In this document: piece after piece, positions 34,274 through 42,488 of the stretch
How the letters are laid out: the number at the start of each line of letters is the position of its first letter
Numbering within the stretch: the stretch's first letter is position 1
NCBI RefSeq assembly: GCF_025567415.1
Contig: NZ_JAOQJV010000004.1
Coordinates: 62,001 to 126,000 of the forward strand
Direction: 5' to 3'
DNA from: Claveliimonas ammoniilytica
GTDB lineage: Bacteria > Bacillota > Clostridia > Lachnospirales > Lachnospiraceae
DNA: 64,000 nt
Translations under genes and position numbers: made by a program
Notes under the pieces: generated by a model
Told to the model about the DNA's origin: nothing
Database searches by the model: none
Seen by the model: the letters and a program-made list of their open reading frames with translations, nothing else

Positions 34274-34990
34274 ATGAAACCAGTCATCGGTATCGCAGTC
34301 TGCGGATTCTCAGAATCCCCAGGCGCGCAGCGTCAGTTTGTATCCACACCTTATATTCATGCCATTGAGGCTTCCGGCGGTATCCCTGTACTGCTTCCGA
34401 TCACCGATATCTGCCCTTCTATGGATGAGCTGTCTTTCTGTGACGGTTTCCTGTTCTGCGGCGGTAACGACATCACTCCCACTCTTCTTGGCGAAGATCC
34501 TTTGCCGGGTATTGGCACAACAGACCTAGCCACTGATATATTTCATCTAGCCCTGATCCGGTCAGTTCTTTCCTATAACAGACCTCTTCTTGCAATCTGC
34601 CGTGGTATGCAAGTCTTAAACGCTGCACTTGGCGGAAGTATTTACCAGGACATCTCACTTACCCAAGAACCTTGCATCAGTCATTTTCAGCAGACATTCC
34701 ATCGAAGTGACCCTTCCCACAAAGTAACATTTACGAAAAACAGTATACTCCACAGGCTCTTTGGCTCTTATACTTTCACTAATTCTTATCACCATCAGAT
34801 TATCCAAACCCCTGCACAGCATCTGATCCCATCTGCCTTTACCGATGACGGTGTGATCGAAGCGCTGGAGTCTGATGCCCACACATTTGCCCTGGGTGTC
34901 CAGTGGCATCCGGAATGCATGTACGATACCAATCCCGATATGTGTGCTTTATTTGATCTTTTCATAACAATTTCTTGCAAAAATGAATAA
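34274..34990 (+). CDS. class I glutamine amidotransferase-like hydrolase (PuuD-type)
   Basis: The 238-residue protein matches the gamma-glutamyl-GABA hydrolase family (peptidase C26). The nucleophile Cys lies in LAICRGMQVLN, and the catalytic His-x-Glu is in GVQWHPE near the C-terminus. FCGGNDITP is a family segment. The substrate is a gamma-glutamyl compound in known relatives; no neighbouring putrescine genes support a specific one here. The start is ATG 34274 with AAAGGAG upstream; earlier in-frame sequence merely reads through the direct repeats. Confidence 0.88.
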   Translation: MKPVIGIAVCGFSESPGAQRQFVSTPYIHAIEASGGIPVLLPITDICPSMDELSFCDGFLFCGGNDITPTLLGEDPLPGIGTTDLATDIFHLALIRSVLSYNRPLLAICRGMQVLNAALGGSIYQDISLTQEPCISHFQQTFHRSDPSHKVTFTKNSILHRLFGSYTFTNSYHHQIIQTPAQHLIPSAFTDDGVIEALESDAHTFALGVQWHPECMYDTNPDMCALFDLFITISCKNE

Positions 34991-35068
34991 AATCCGCATT
35001 CACATTTCACATATATTCATTTTTATTGCCAAAATCGAAGTTTTTATAATTTATTTTGCAAGAAATAA

Positions 35069-35096
35069 TTGACGATTTTTCAATTTATGGTAAAAT
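35069..35096 (+). promoter_or_regulatory. sigma-A promoter of the aminotransferase gene
   Basis: TTGACG, 16 bases, TAAAAT, followed by a leader of about 50 bases. Confidence 0.7.
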
Positions 35097-35150
35097 TATA
35101 CACGTTGATGTTATCACATAAGTATATAAGTAATTGGAGGATGTGTTGAA

Positions 35151-36437
35151 GTGACTGCGTATAAGGATTTATCAAAAGAAGAATTATTAAGCTTAAAAAG
35201 TAATCTGGAGAAAGAATTCAAGAAAGTAAAAGCCAAAGGCATCAAGTTGGATATGTCACGTGGTAAGCCATCTACCGAACAGCTGAATCTGTCTATGGGT
35301 ATGATGGATGTACTCACAAGTGACTCAGACCTTGTATGTGAAGAAGGTGTTGACTGCCGTAACTATGGTGTTTTGGACGGAATCAAAGAAGCCAAACAGC
35401 TTCTTGCAGATATGATGGAAGTTCCAAAAGACAATATTATCATCTTCGGCAATTCCAGTCTGAATGTTATGTACGACACCATTGCACGTTCTATGACACA
35501 CGGTGTTATGGGAAGCACTCCATGGTGCAAACTGGACAAGGTTAAGTTCTTATGTCCGGTACCTGGATACGACCGTCACTTTGCCATTACCGAATACTTT
35601 GGAATAGAAATGATCAATATCCCGATGACTCCAACCGGTCCTGACATGGATATGGTCGAAGAATACGTTAATAACGATCCTGCTGTAAAGGGTATCTGGT
35701 GTGTACCGAAATACTCCAACCCGCAGGGAATCACATACTCAGACGAGACAGTTCACCGTTTCGCCAAACTGAATCCGGCTGCCGAAGACTTCCGTATCTT
35801 CTGGGACAATGCATACGGTATTCATCACCTGTATGAGGACAAGCAGGATTACCTGATCGAGATCCTGATGGAATGTAAAAAAGAAGGACACCCTGACATG
35901 GTATACAAATTCGCTTCTACTTCCAAGATCAGCTTCCCAGGTTCCGGTATCGGTGCCATCGCTGCCTCAGATGCCAACCTTGCTGACATCCGCAAGCAGA
36001 TGAAAATCCAGACCATCGGTCATGACAAATTAAATCAGCTGCGCCACGCAAGATTCTTTGGAGATATCCATGGCATGGTTCAGCATATGAAGAAACACGC
36101 AGACATTATGCGTCCGAAGTTCGACGCTGTACTTGATACTCTGGAAACAGAGCTTGGCGGACTGGAGATTGGTTCCTGGATCGCACCGCGCGGAGGATAT
36201 TTCATTTCCTTCGATTCCATGGACGGATGCGCTAAGGCAATCGTAGCCAAGGCAAAAGAAGCAGGTCTTGTAATGACCGGTGCAGGTGCTACATTCCCAT
36301 ACGGCAAGGATCCAAAAGATTCCAACATCCGTATTGCACCTTCTTATCCGACACTGCAAGAGATCCGGGAAGCTGCTAAAATCTTCGTACTCAGCGTGAA
36401 ACTGGTAAGCATTGACAAATTGCTTGAAAATAAGTAA
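35151..36437 (+). CDS. class I aminotransferase, aspartate-type (PF12897-like)
   Basis: The 428-residue PLP enzyme has the internal-aldimine Lys259 in STSKISFPGSG. The cofactor-binding N-P-Q-G (KYSNPQG) and D-N-A-Y motifs are present, and an Arg lies in the C-terminal IRIAPSYP. The N-terminal DMSRGKPSTEQLNLS pattern marks the subgroup whose characterised member in mycobacteria is an aspartate aminotransferase. The start codon is GTG at 35151, about ten bases after GGAGG. The stop codon lies inside a small repeat-like element. Confidence 0.9.
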   Translation: MTAYKDLSKEELLSLKSNLEKEFKKVKAKGIKLDMSRGKPSTEQLNLSMGMMDVLTSDSDLVCEEGVDCRNYGVLDGIKEAKQLLADMMEVPKDNIIIFGNSSLNVMYDTIARSMTHGVMGSTPWCKLDKVKFLCPVPGYDRHFAITEYFGIEMINIPMTPTGPDMDMVEEYVNNDPAVKGIWCVPKYSNPQGITYSDETVHRFAKLNPAAEDFRIFWDNAYGIHHLYEDKQDYLIEILMECKKEGHPDMVYKFASTSKISFPGSGIGAIAASDANLADIRKQMKIQTIGHDKLNQLRHARFFGDIHGMVQHMKKHADIMRPKFDAVLDTLETELGGLEIGSWIAPRGGYFISFDSMDGCAKAIVAKAKEAGLVMTGAGATFPYGKDPKDSNIRIAPSYPTLQEIREAAKIFVLSVKLVSIDKLLENK

Positions 36438-36508
36438 CTGCGCAGCAGTGAGAAAGCATGAGTTATCGTGCGGTTTTGCGAATACATGAGTGGGTTCTGA
36501 ACAGTTAC
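36434..36508. repeat. 75-bp element with GTAACTG/CAGTTAC ends
   Basis: GTAACTG (36434-36440) and CAGTTAC (36502-36508) are inverted ends of a stretch with no coding role. It begins on top of the aminotransferase stop codon (TAA at 36435-36437). It resembles short intergenic repeats of Lachnospiraceae, but copy number cannot be checked here. Confidence 0.4.
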
Positions 36509-36540
36509 GCAAATAAACCCTAACCTAAAAGCATAGAAAG

Positions 36541-36569
36541 ACAGCAGATCATAATGGTCTGCTGTTTTT
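36541..36569 (+). terminator. terminator of the aminotransferase gene
   Basis: ACAGCAGATC pairs with GGTCTGCTGT (one G-T pair) over a five-base loop and is followed by TTTTC. It ends only about 20 bases before metF. Confidence 0.85.
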
Positions 36570-36591
36570 CAGACAACGAGGTATACATACG

Positions 36592-37461
36592 ATGAAAATA
36601 AGAGAATTACTCAGACAAGAACAGACCTCCTTATCCTTCGAGGTCTTTCCTCCAAAAAAAGATACTGATTTTGCCAATGTAGAAACTGCCACTCTCGGCA
36701 TCGCCAAACTGCAGCCAAGCTACATGAGCGTTACTTACGGTGCCGGTGGAAGCACAAAGGGCAATACGATCCAGCTTGCAAGCGAGATTCAACAGAAATA
36801 CAACGTACCTGCTATCTCACATCTAACCTGCGTATGTGCAAGCAAAGAAAACATCAAAGCTGCACTGAACGAAATGAAATCCGCAGGCATCGAGAATATC
36901 CTTGCACTCAGAGGCGACTTGCCAAATAACTTCGAGGGTGAAGTATTTACTGACTTTGCCCACGCTTCCGAACTAGTAACATTTATCAAAGAAAACGGTG
37001 ACTTCTGTGTCGGCGGAGCCTGCTACCCGGAAGTACACCCGGATTCTCCGACCAAAGCAGATGACCTTGAAGGTTTAAAAAGAAAAGTTGAAGCCGGATG
37101 CGAATATCTCACAACCCAGATGTTCTTCGATAACAATATCTTCTTCAACTTCATGTACCGCGTAAGAGAAGCCGGAATCACCGTTCCGATCATCCCGGGT
37201 ATCATGCCAATCACCAGACGCGCTCAGGTAAAGAATGCTGTGAAACTCTCTGGCTGTAACGTACCGGAGCGTTTCAAGAACATCGTAGACCGTTTTGGCG
37301 ACAACGAAGCTGCCATGAAACAGGCCGGCATTGCTTACGCTACAGACCAGATCATCGATCTGTTGGCAAATGGAGTAAAGCATATCCATGTATACTCTAT
37401 GAATAAACCGGAGATTGCTGCAGGTATCCAGGCAAATCTGTCAGAGATACTGAAAGCATAG
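36592..37461 (+). CDS. metF: methylenetetrahydrofolate reductase
   Basis: It reduces 5,10-methylene-THF to 5-methyl-THF for methionine synthesis or the Wood-Ljungdahl route. The 289-residue single-domain form carries SFEVFPPKK near the start, THLTCV, LALRGD, and GGACYPEVHP. TTQMFFDN and PGIMPI follow. This is the bacterial length without the regulatory domain. The ribosome site is weak (CGAGG), and the terminator of the previous gene is close upstream, so the promoter is unclear. No metV (zinc-finger partner) follows. Confidence 0.96.
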   Translation: MKIRELLRQEQTSLSFEVFPPKKDTDFANVETATLGIAKLQPSYMSVTYGAGGSTKGNTIQLASEIQQKYNVPAISHLTCVCASKENIKAALNEMKSAGIENILALRGDLPNNFEGEVFTDFAHASELVTFIKENGDFCVGGACYPEVHPDSPTKADDLEGLKRKVEAGCEYLTTQMFFDNNIFFNFMYRVREAGITVPIIPGIMPITRRAQVKNAVKLSGCNVPERFKNIVDRFGDNEAAMKQAGIAYATDQIIDLLANGVKHIHVYSMNKPEIAAGIQANLSEILKA

Positions 37462-37474
37462 AATATTACTTAAG

Positions 37475-37508
37475 AAATCCAGCAGACCTGACCGGTCCGC
37501 TGGATTTT
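37475..37508 (+). terminator. metF terminator
   Basis: AAATCCAGC..GACC pairs with GGTC..GCTGGATTT across one mismatch and a short loop, with T-run at the end of the right arm. Confidence 0.85.
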
Positions 37509-37554
37509 AACTTAACATATATACGTTATTCTCTTGCATTACAATAAATAGTTT

Positions 37555-37641
37555 TCATTCACCAAGTACATATACATCCACCTGTGTCTGATCAATCACA
37601 TCTATATCCTTCCATTCCGCCTTACGTATTCTAATCATCAT
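37555..37641 (-). pseudogene. 28-codon fragment, possibly a decayed GNAT gene
   Basis: A short frame starts at ATG 37641 inside the last codons of the Rpn-family gene, behind AAAGGAAAAG, and reads M-M-I-R-I-R-K-A-E-W-K-D-I-D-V-I before running to a stop. The opening resembles the start of a GNAT acetyltransferase, but the rest of that domain is missing. It may be a remnant left by a deletion or a tiny real gene. The evidence is pattern recognition only. Confidence 0.35.
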
Positions 37642-38443
37642 TCATCTTTTCCTTTATCTGTTCAATCTCTTCATCTGTAACATCATAAAATTCTTTAATT
37701 TCGGCATTTGAATAATTCTTTTTGATCATTTTATATATTATTTCAAGCTTGGCTTCTTCTCGCACTTCATCACGCATCTTTTCCATTTCCTTGCACATAA
37801 TCTCCACTCCTTTCACGTCTTCTTTAAAATAACGAACTCTATTTGCTAATACTGTATTATACATATCCCGCGCATCTGTACACCAGAAATCGTGCATCAA
37901 TCTGCCAAGCGTCGTTTCGTCAGCAATCCTGGAATTCACATATATGATATGCTCTTCATCATAAAACAACTCTCCATTTTCCAGAATAACACGTTCAATA
38001 TGATATATCGGCAAATTACCTTTTAAAACATCATTTTCTGTGATAAATATTACATATGTTTCTCTTAATTCATTATACTCTTCACCCGTATCTGTAGCAT
38101 TTGCACTCAACAAGCTGCTGTTGTATCTAGCCCGTTTGACGCCAGCTCCTTTATCATCCCGCTGTATCTCTATATCATATAATTTCCCTTCTAAATCAAC
38201 TGCATATATATCCAGCCGAATTGATCTTCCCTGAAGATTATGAACGACATGCTGCACATGAACATCCTGAACTTTCAAATCGTCCCGATTCAGAATAATC
38301 TTCAAAAGAATTTCTGCACATTCCGAATCTTCAAATACTTTACTCATAAAGTCATCATCTAACAAGCGGAATTTTTTGATACGTTCCAAATCTGCTTCAT
38401 GCATTTTCTGCAAATCTGAAACTAATTTATCATTTGGCTTCAT
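37631..38443 (-). CDS. Rpn-family PD-(D/E)XK nuclease
   Basis: The 270-residue protein belongs to the Rpn/PD-(D/E)XK nuclease family transposase group. The nuclease core is visible as R-L-D-I-Y-A followed by Y-D-I-E-I-Q-R (about residues 88-105), with the catalytic Asp and Glu-x-Gln. Upstream are LLDDDFMSKVFED and ILLKIILNRDDL, typical of the family. The C-terminus is a charged helical tail. Relatives act in recA-independent recombination and often expand in gut Firmicutes. The start is ATG 38443 with GGAGAGAGG upstream. It has a good promoter of its own. Confidence 0.87.
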   Translation of the reverse strand: MKPNDKLVSDLQKMHEADLERIKKFRLLDDDFMSKVFEDSECAEILLKIILNRDDLKVQDVHVQHVVHNLQGRSIRLDIYAVDLEGKLYDIEIQRDDKGAGVKRARYNSSLLSANATDTGEEYNELRETYVIFITENDVLKGNLPIYHIERVILENGELFYDEEHIIYVNSRIADETTLGRLMHDFWCTDARDMYNTVLANRVRYFKEDVKGVEIMCKEMEKMRDEVREEAKLEIIYKMIKKNYSNAEIKEFYDVTDEEIEQIKEKMNDD

Positions 38444-38512
38444 ACAATCCTCTCTCCTTTCACGAATATCTATAAAAGCAGATATGACCGTCAAAGCCTT
38501 CGCTATATAACT

Positions 38513-38541
38513 ATTTTATATAGTCTATAGTTTTTAGTCAA
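38513..38541 (-). promoter_or_regulatory. sigma-A promoter of the Rpn-family gene
   Basis: On the minus strand: TTGACT, 17 bases, TAAAAT, with a leader of about 65 bases. Confidence 0.7.
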
Positions 38542-38663
38542 ACAGATTTTATAGAATTAATTTTATGTTGTCTTTTAGTTATTTTCTCACATCCTATCAC
38601 AAAATCAATCCAGAATCAATAACGAATTAAGTAAATAATATTTTTAGAATTTCGCTTATTATT

Positions 38664-38692
38664 TTGACATAGTTGATTCCAAATAGTATACT
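38664..38692 (+). promoter_or_regulatory. sigma-A promoter of the Uma2-family gene
   Basis: TTGACA, 17 bases, TATACT: five of six at the -10 and perfect at the -35, among the strongest promoters in the window. Confidence 0.8.
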
Positions 38693-38741
38693 TACCGTGC
38701 CTTTTAAATAACTTTTACTCCACAAGCAAGGGAGGACGACT

Positions 38742-39383
38742 ATGAATCACAAATCTATCAATCACGAATCTGAACAGAATACGGAGCGTGTTAACGAAGT
38801 TCATAAAGCTATGCCTGCGTATGCAGTTCTACGAAAAAGACAGGGGGAATATACCTTGGAAGACTACTATGCTCTACCAGACGATATCCGTGCTGAACTG
38901 ATCGACGGCGAACTGATTTTTCTGGAGGCTCCCTCATCTATTCATCAGGAATTAATTGGCGAATTATTTTTTGAAATCAAGCTGTATATACGTACCAATA
39001 ACGGTCCTTGTAAGATTCTTCCGTCACCGTTAGATGTGCAATTAGACTGTGATAACCGCACGATGCTCCAGCCTGACATTTCCGTCATCTGTCATCGTGA
39101 CCGCATCGTGAAAAAAGGCATATACGGTGCACCCGATCTCTGCATTGAGATTGTCTCCCCGTCCAGCCGAAAAAGAGATTATGAAAAGAAACGTATGAAA
39201 TACCAGAATGCCGGCGTACGTGAATATTGGATTGTAGATCCTAAAACAGAATCTGTCCTGTGCTATTTCTTTGAAGAAAGTGGCAAGCCTCATTCTTATA
39301 CTTTCGACGATAAGATCCCTGTACGGATCTATGACAACAATCTGGTCATCAATTTTGCAGAAATTAAGGAGCGGCTTGTCTAA
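38742..39383 (+). CDS. Uma2-family (DUF820) endonuclease-like protein
   Basis: The 213-residue protein has the DUF820 pattern: a TLEDYYALPDD start, RAELIDGELIFL, SIHQELIGEL, and LQPDISVI. The PD-(D/E)XK core D-L-C-I-E-I-V-S-P-S and the Y-x-x-A-G-V-x-E-Y-W-I-V-D-P ending follow. The family is structurally a nuclease, and its natural role is unknown. GGGAGGA precedes the ATG, and a strong promoter stands upstream. It diverges from the Rpn-family gene, giving two unrelated PD-(D/E)XK proteins back to back. Confidence 0.9.
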   Translation: MNHKSINHESEQNTERVNEVHKAMPAYAVLRKRQGEYTLEDYYALPDDIRAELIDGELIFLEAPSSIHQELIGELFFEIKLYIRTNNGPCKILPSPLDVQLDCDNRTMLQPDISVICHRDRIVKKGIYGAPDLCIEIVSPSSRKRDYEKKRMKYQNAGVREYWIVDPKTESVLCYFFEESGKPHSYTFDDKIPVRIYDNNLVINFAEIKERLV

Positions 39384-39418
39384 ACCGCTCCCTGATGACT
39401 TTTCTTTAATTGTACTAA

Positions 39419-40786
39419 TTATACCTGAACATTCTTGCTGATTTTCTTCATATGATGCAGATAGATAATGAATATCGCACCACCTGTGAAGATCCAGGAT
39501 ACTACATACACATCCATCAGCATTGCAAATGTATGAATCTGACGGAATATTGTAACCAGCCATATCATACGGAACACGACGGTTCCCAGAATAATAATAA
39601 TGGACGGCTCTACAGATTTACCCATACCACGCAGTGTAGCACTCTCCACCTCATATGTGGCCGTCAATCCTTCCAGTGAACAGATTCTATGCATACGTAT
39701 CAGCGCATAATATGCTACCGCACTACTGGTTGTATAGATTCCGACGAAAAAGTTATCCCAAATCATAAATATAACACTCAGGATTTCCGTGAATCCAAAA
39801 CCAAACAACATACAGAGCCAAAATATCTTTTTGCATCGCTTTATATTGCCAGCGCCATAATTCTGACTCACAAATGTCACTGCTGCCTGTCCAAATGCCG
39901 CCGATATATCGTATGTAAAATACTCAAAGTTCAATGCCAGTGATGATCCGGCAATGGCATCCGCACCAAAGGAATTAATTCCTGTCTGTATAAATACGTT
40001 AGACACAGAAAAGATTGCTCCTTGTACACCAGCCGGAATACCGATTGCCAATACTCTTTTCAATACTTTCCATTCTATTCTCATGCGATGAAAACGGAAC
40101 TGGAATTCATCATCTCGTCGATATAAATGAGTGAGCACCATAGCGGTACTGAGTACATTCGATATTGCAGTTGCAATTGCTACTCCTGCCACTCCAAGAT
40201 GACAACCGATCACAAATACCAGATTCAATACCACATTCACGCTACCTGATATAAGCAGATAATACATAGGTCTTCTCGTATCACCATAACTTCTAAGTAC
40301 TGCTGATCCAAAGTTATATGTCAGCATAAATGGCACTCCCAACAGATAGATCCGAATATAGATCATGGCTTCATCCATGACTTCCGTCGGTGTTCCAGAT
40401 GCTTCCAGTACTATTCTGACAACCAGCATCCCCACTGCCATCAACCCAATACCAAGCAATATTCCAAACGTGATCACTGTATGTAAGGTACTGTTAATTC
40501 GTTCTCTTTTCTTTTGTCCGATCAGTGTGGCAAGAACTGCATTGGGTCCGACTGCAAGTCCTGCCAACAGATTCACATAGATTCCTACGATTGCCACGCA
40601 GCTTCCTACTGCTGCAAGTGCCCTGTCACCTGCAAATCTTCCAACCACTGCCACGTCTGCTGAATTAAATAGCTGTTGTAAAATGCTGCTGAATGCCAGT
40701 GGAATTGCAAATAGGATCAATTTTCCTGCAAGACCTCCATTCAGCATGTCCATTTCTTTTTTATGCTTTATATGATTATCTTTCAT
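39419..40786 (-). CDS. MATE-family efflux transporter
   Basis: The 455-residue protein has about twelve hydrophobic helices in two similar halves. The family starts are visible as IPLAFSSILQQLFNSADVAVVGRFAGDRALAAVG and again after about residue 230. MATE proteins export cationic drugs or metabolites with sodium or protons. It begins six bases after the flavodoxin stop and has no clear ribosome site, so translation is probably coupled. The pairing with a flavodoxin gives no clear substrate. Confidence 0.92.
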   Translation of the reverse strand: MKDNHIKHKKEMDMLNGGLAGKLILFAIPLAFSSILQQLFNSADVAVVGRFAGDRALAAVGSCVAIVGIYVNLLAGLAVGPNAVLATLIGQKKRERINSTLHTVITFGILLGIGLMAVGMLVVRIVLEASGTPTEVMDEAMIYIRIYLLGVPFMLTYNFGSAVLRSYGDTRRPMYYLLISGSVNVVLNLVFVIGCHLGVAGVAIATAISNVLSTAMVLTHLYRRDDEFQFRFHRMRIEWKVLKRVLAIGIPAGVQGAIFSVSNVFIQTGINSFGADAIAGSSLALNFEYFTYDISAAFGQAAVTFVSQNYGAGNIKRCKKIFWLCMLFGFGFTEILSVIFMIWDNFFVGIYTTSSAVAYYALIRMHRICSLEGLTATYEVESATLRGMGKSVEPSIIIILGTVVFRMIWLVTIFRQIHTFAMLMDVYVVSWIFTGGAIFIIYLHHMKKISKNVQV

Positions 40787-40792
40787 GACAGT

Positions 40793-41311
40793 TTAGCCAA
40801 TGCTCCTAACTGCCCATTCAGCAATCTTCTGTTCAGAAGCTTTTGCCTCAGCTCCATGAATCGCAAGACTTGTCCCAAAGATTGCGCCATTGCACGCCTT
40901 TTTAAGTCCCTGTTCGCTGCTTCCCAGCCCACTGCCTTCATGTGTCATCAGTCCCATTACCTTCTTGCCTGTAAAGTCCAGCTTCTCGAGCTGTGTAAAT
41001 ACTGCCATTGGATAAGTACCACACCAGCATGGACCACATACATAAATATTGTCATATGCAGCAATATCTTTTAAATATGTTTTCAATTCCGGTCTGGCAT
41101 TCTCCTGCCATTCTTTCTTTGCTTCTTCTACACATGCACGATAGCTCTCTCCATACTCCGTTACGGTTTCGATTTCAAAGAGATCTCCTCCCACCGCTTT
41201 CTGGATGTATTCTGCACAAATTTCTGTGTTGCCCTTTGCAAGCTTCTCTATATTACCATTCACGTAATTCTCACCCTTTCGAGAATAGTAGATGATCAAA
41301 TTCTTCGTCAT
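40793..41311 (-). CDS. flavodoxin-family protein
   Basis: The 172-residue protein begins with the strand and loop LIIYYSRKGENY, which is the FMN phosphate site pattern of flavodoxins. It continues with VCGPCWCGTYPMAV and GLMTHEGSGLGSSEQ, matching flavodoxin-4 type proteins. It is a likely FMN electron carrier or NADPH-dependent oxidoreductase. I set the start at ATG 41311 with AGGAGG upstream; the open frame continues 17 codons further but without support. It has its own promoter and is followed directly by the MATE gene. Confidence 0.9.
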   Translation of the reverse strand: MTKNLIIYYSRKGENYVNGNIEKLAKGNTEICAEYIQKAVGGDLFEIETVTEYGESYRACVEEAKKEWQENARPELKTYLKDIAAYDNIYVCGPCWCGTYPMAVFTQLEKLDFTGKKVMGLMTHEGSGLGSSEQGLKKACNGAIFGTSLAIHGAEAKASEQKIAEWAVRSIG

Positions 41312-41360
41312 ATCCGTATTCCTCCTGTCTGAATGTTTAATTGCCTTTGTATACTCATAC

Positions 41361-41389
41361 ATTTTACTCGTCTGTGGCTATTCAGGCAA
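41361..41389 (-). promoter_or_regulatory. promoter of flavodoxin-MATE unit
   Basis: On the minus strand: TTGCCT, 17 bases, TAAAAT, about 50 bases before the flavodoxin start. Confidence 0.6.
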
Positions 41390-41587
41390 GAGTAAACTTA
41401 TCAGATTCTTGGTATTCATTCTCTTTATTGCCATCGTTTTTAACAGGCAATTCTATTACTCCATTGCGATCAATATCCGTTGCATAAAGACTGTATTTTG
41501 GAGTTATTCATATGGATTTTCCTTGTTTTTTATGATATTTTCTAAATAGTACCAATAATTAAAAACCATTTCAAAGGAGGTATCCGT

Positions 41588-42097
41588 ATGAAGCCCCAAA
41601 AAAGGTTCCGTTTTCTAATTATCGCACTAACAGCAACCATTTTTCTATCAGCATGCAAGTCATCAGAAAATAATAACTCTGTCAGTACTGCCGCTAAAAA
41701 AATTATCCAGACAATTGCTAACTGTCCGAACGAAGAATACTATTCTACGAGCGATATAACTGCTATCGGAGAAGGTACTGACAGTAGTTCAGAAAGTTCA
41801 GAAACCGAGCCCGAGCCTGTAGATACCTACCAGAATTTAAAAGATACACTCGGAGAATATTTTACTGATACAGCTTTTGATGCATTTTATAGCCAGGGAA
41901 TTGCCGATAAATATTTCTCCGACGCTTTTATCAATAATTATGAAATCTCCGTTCAGAATATAGAATTGGTAGAAAAGAAGGATAATTCCGAAACCGTAAA
42001 AGTAACCTTAAAAAAAGGGTCTGTTGAAGACGCAGATACTTTCTTGTTCACATACGATGATGACGGGCTTGTCACTAAAATCGTTATTACCGATTAA
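41588..42097 (+). CDS. hypothetical lipoprotein
   Basis: The 169-residue protein has a clear lipoprotein signal: basic start, helix, and lipobox L-S-A-C with Cys22. A Ser/Glu/Pro-rich linker (about 58-75) follows. Then a small domain of roughly 90 residues, with alternating strand-like segments ending in DTFLFTYDDDGLVTKIVITD, suggests an NTF2- or cystatin-like fold. No family was recognised. AAAGGAGG precedes the ATG. It is alone on the plus strand and is followed directly by the palindromic repeat array. It is probably exposed on the cell surface. Confidence 0.8.
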   Translation: MKPQKRFRFLIIALTATIFLSACKSSENNNSVSTAAKKIIQTIANCPNEEYYSTSDITAIGEGTDSSSESSETEPEPVDTYQNLKDTLGEYFTDTAFDAFYSQGIADKYFSDAFINNYEISVQNIELVEKKDNSETVKVTLKKGSVEDADTFLFTYDDDGLVTKIVITD

Positions 42098-42112
42098 GCA
42101 AAAGCCGCCGGG

Positions 42113-42420
42113 CAACCTCGTGAAACTTCGTTCACTCAGCCCGCGGGCATACGCCTCGCCTATTCGTAAGCCGCTGGACAACCTCGTGAGCATTGCTCAC
42201 TCAGTTGTGGGGCGTCGCCCCATGTATGCTTACGGCAGTGCTACAACCTCGTGAACTTCGTTCACTCAGCCCGCGGGCATACGCCTCGCCTATTCGTAAG
42301 CCGCTAGACAACCTCGCAAGCACAGCTTGCTCAGTTGGGGGGGCGGCGCCCCATGTATGCTTACGGCAGTGCTACAACCTCGTGAACTTCGTTCACTCAG
42401 TTGACGGGCATACGCCCTAT
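42113..42420. repeat. five-unit palindromic repeat array, 65-66 nt period
   Basis: CAACCTCG starts each unit at 42113, 42179, 42244, 42309 and 42375. Each is followed by a small hairpin whose arms differ but stay paired: GTGAAC/GTTCAC (units 3 and 5, with an extra A in unit 1), GTGAGC/GCTCAC (unit 2), GCAAGC/GCTTGC (unit 4). Odd units continue with a CCCGCGGGCATACGCC-type arm, although unit 5 keeps only GGGCATACGCCC. Even units continue with a GGGGCG..CGCCCC hairpin. CGTAAGC before each even unit pairs with GCTTACG after it. Short open frames across the array arise from the repeat and are not genes. Confidence 0.85.
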
Positions 42421-42424
42421 GCAT

Positions 42425-42476
42425 AAAAGAAAGAGAGGTCAGATCCCTACAAGTAGGATCTTTCCTCTCTTTCTTC
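42425..42476. terminator. long-stem terminator of leuS
   Basis: AAGAAAGAGAGG pairs with CCTCTCTTTCTT, and inside it GATCC..TAC pairs with GTAGGATC over an AA loop. On the minus strand the arm ends in TTCTTTT. It may also protect leuS from plus-strand transcription through the repeat array. Confidence 0.8.
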
Positions 42477-42488
42477 CATGCGCACTGC

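Noticed and set aside
41292..41549. 85-codon hydrophobic open frame on the plus strand
   Set aside because: It overlaps the flavodoxin start and promoter, has no ribosome site, and its hydrophobicity comes from A/T-rich intergenic DNA.
42113..42420. CRISPR array or integron attC sites
   Set aside because: Units are repeated throughout with no unique spacers, no cas genes lie nearby, and there are no gene cassettes or integrase.
42024..42426. Short open frames with repeated peptides
   Set aside because: They read through the palindromic array in several frames with no ribosome site; the repeat explains the peptides.
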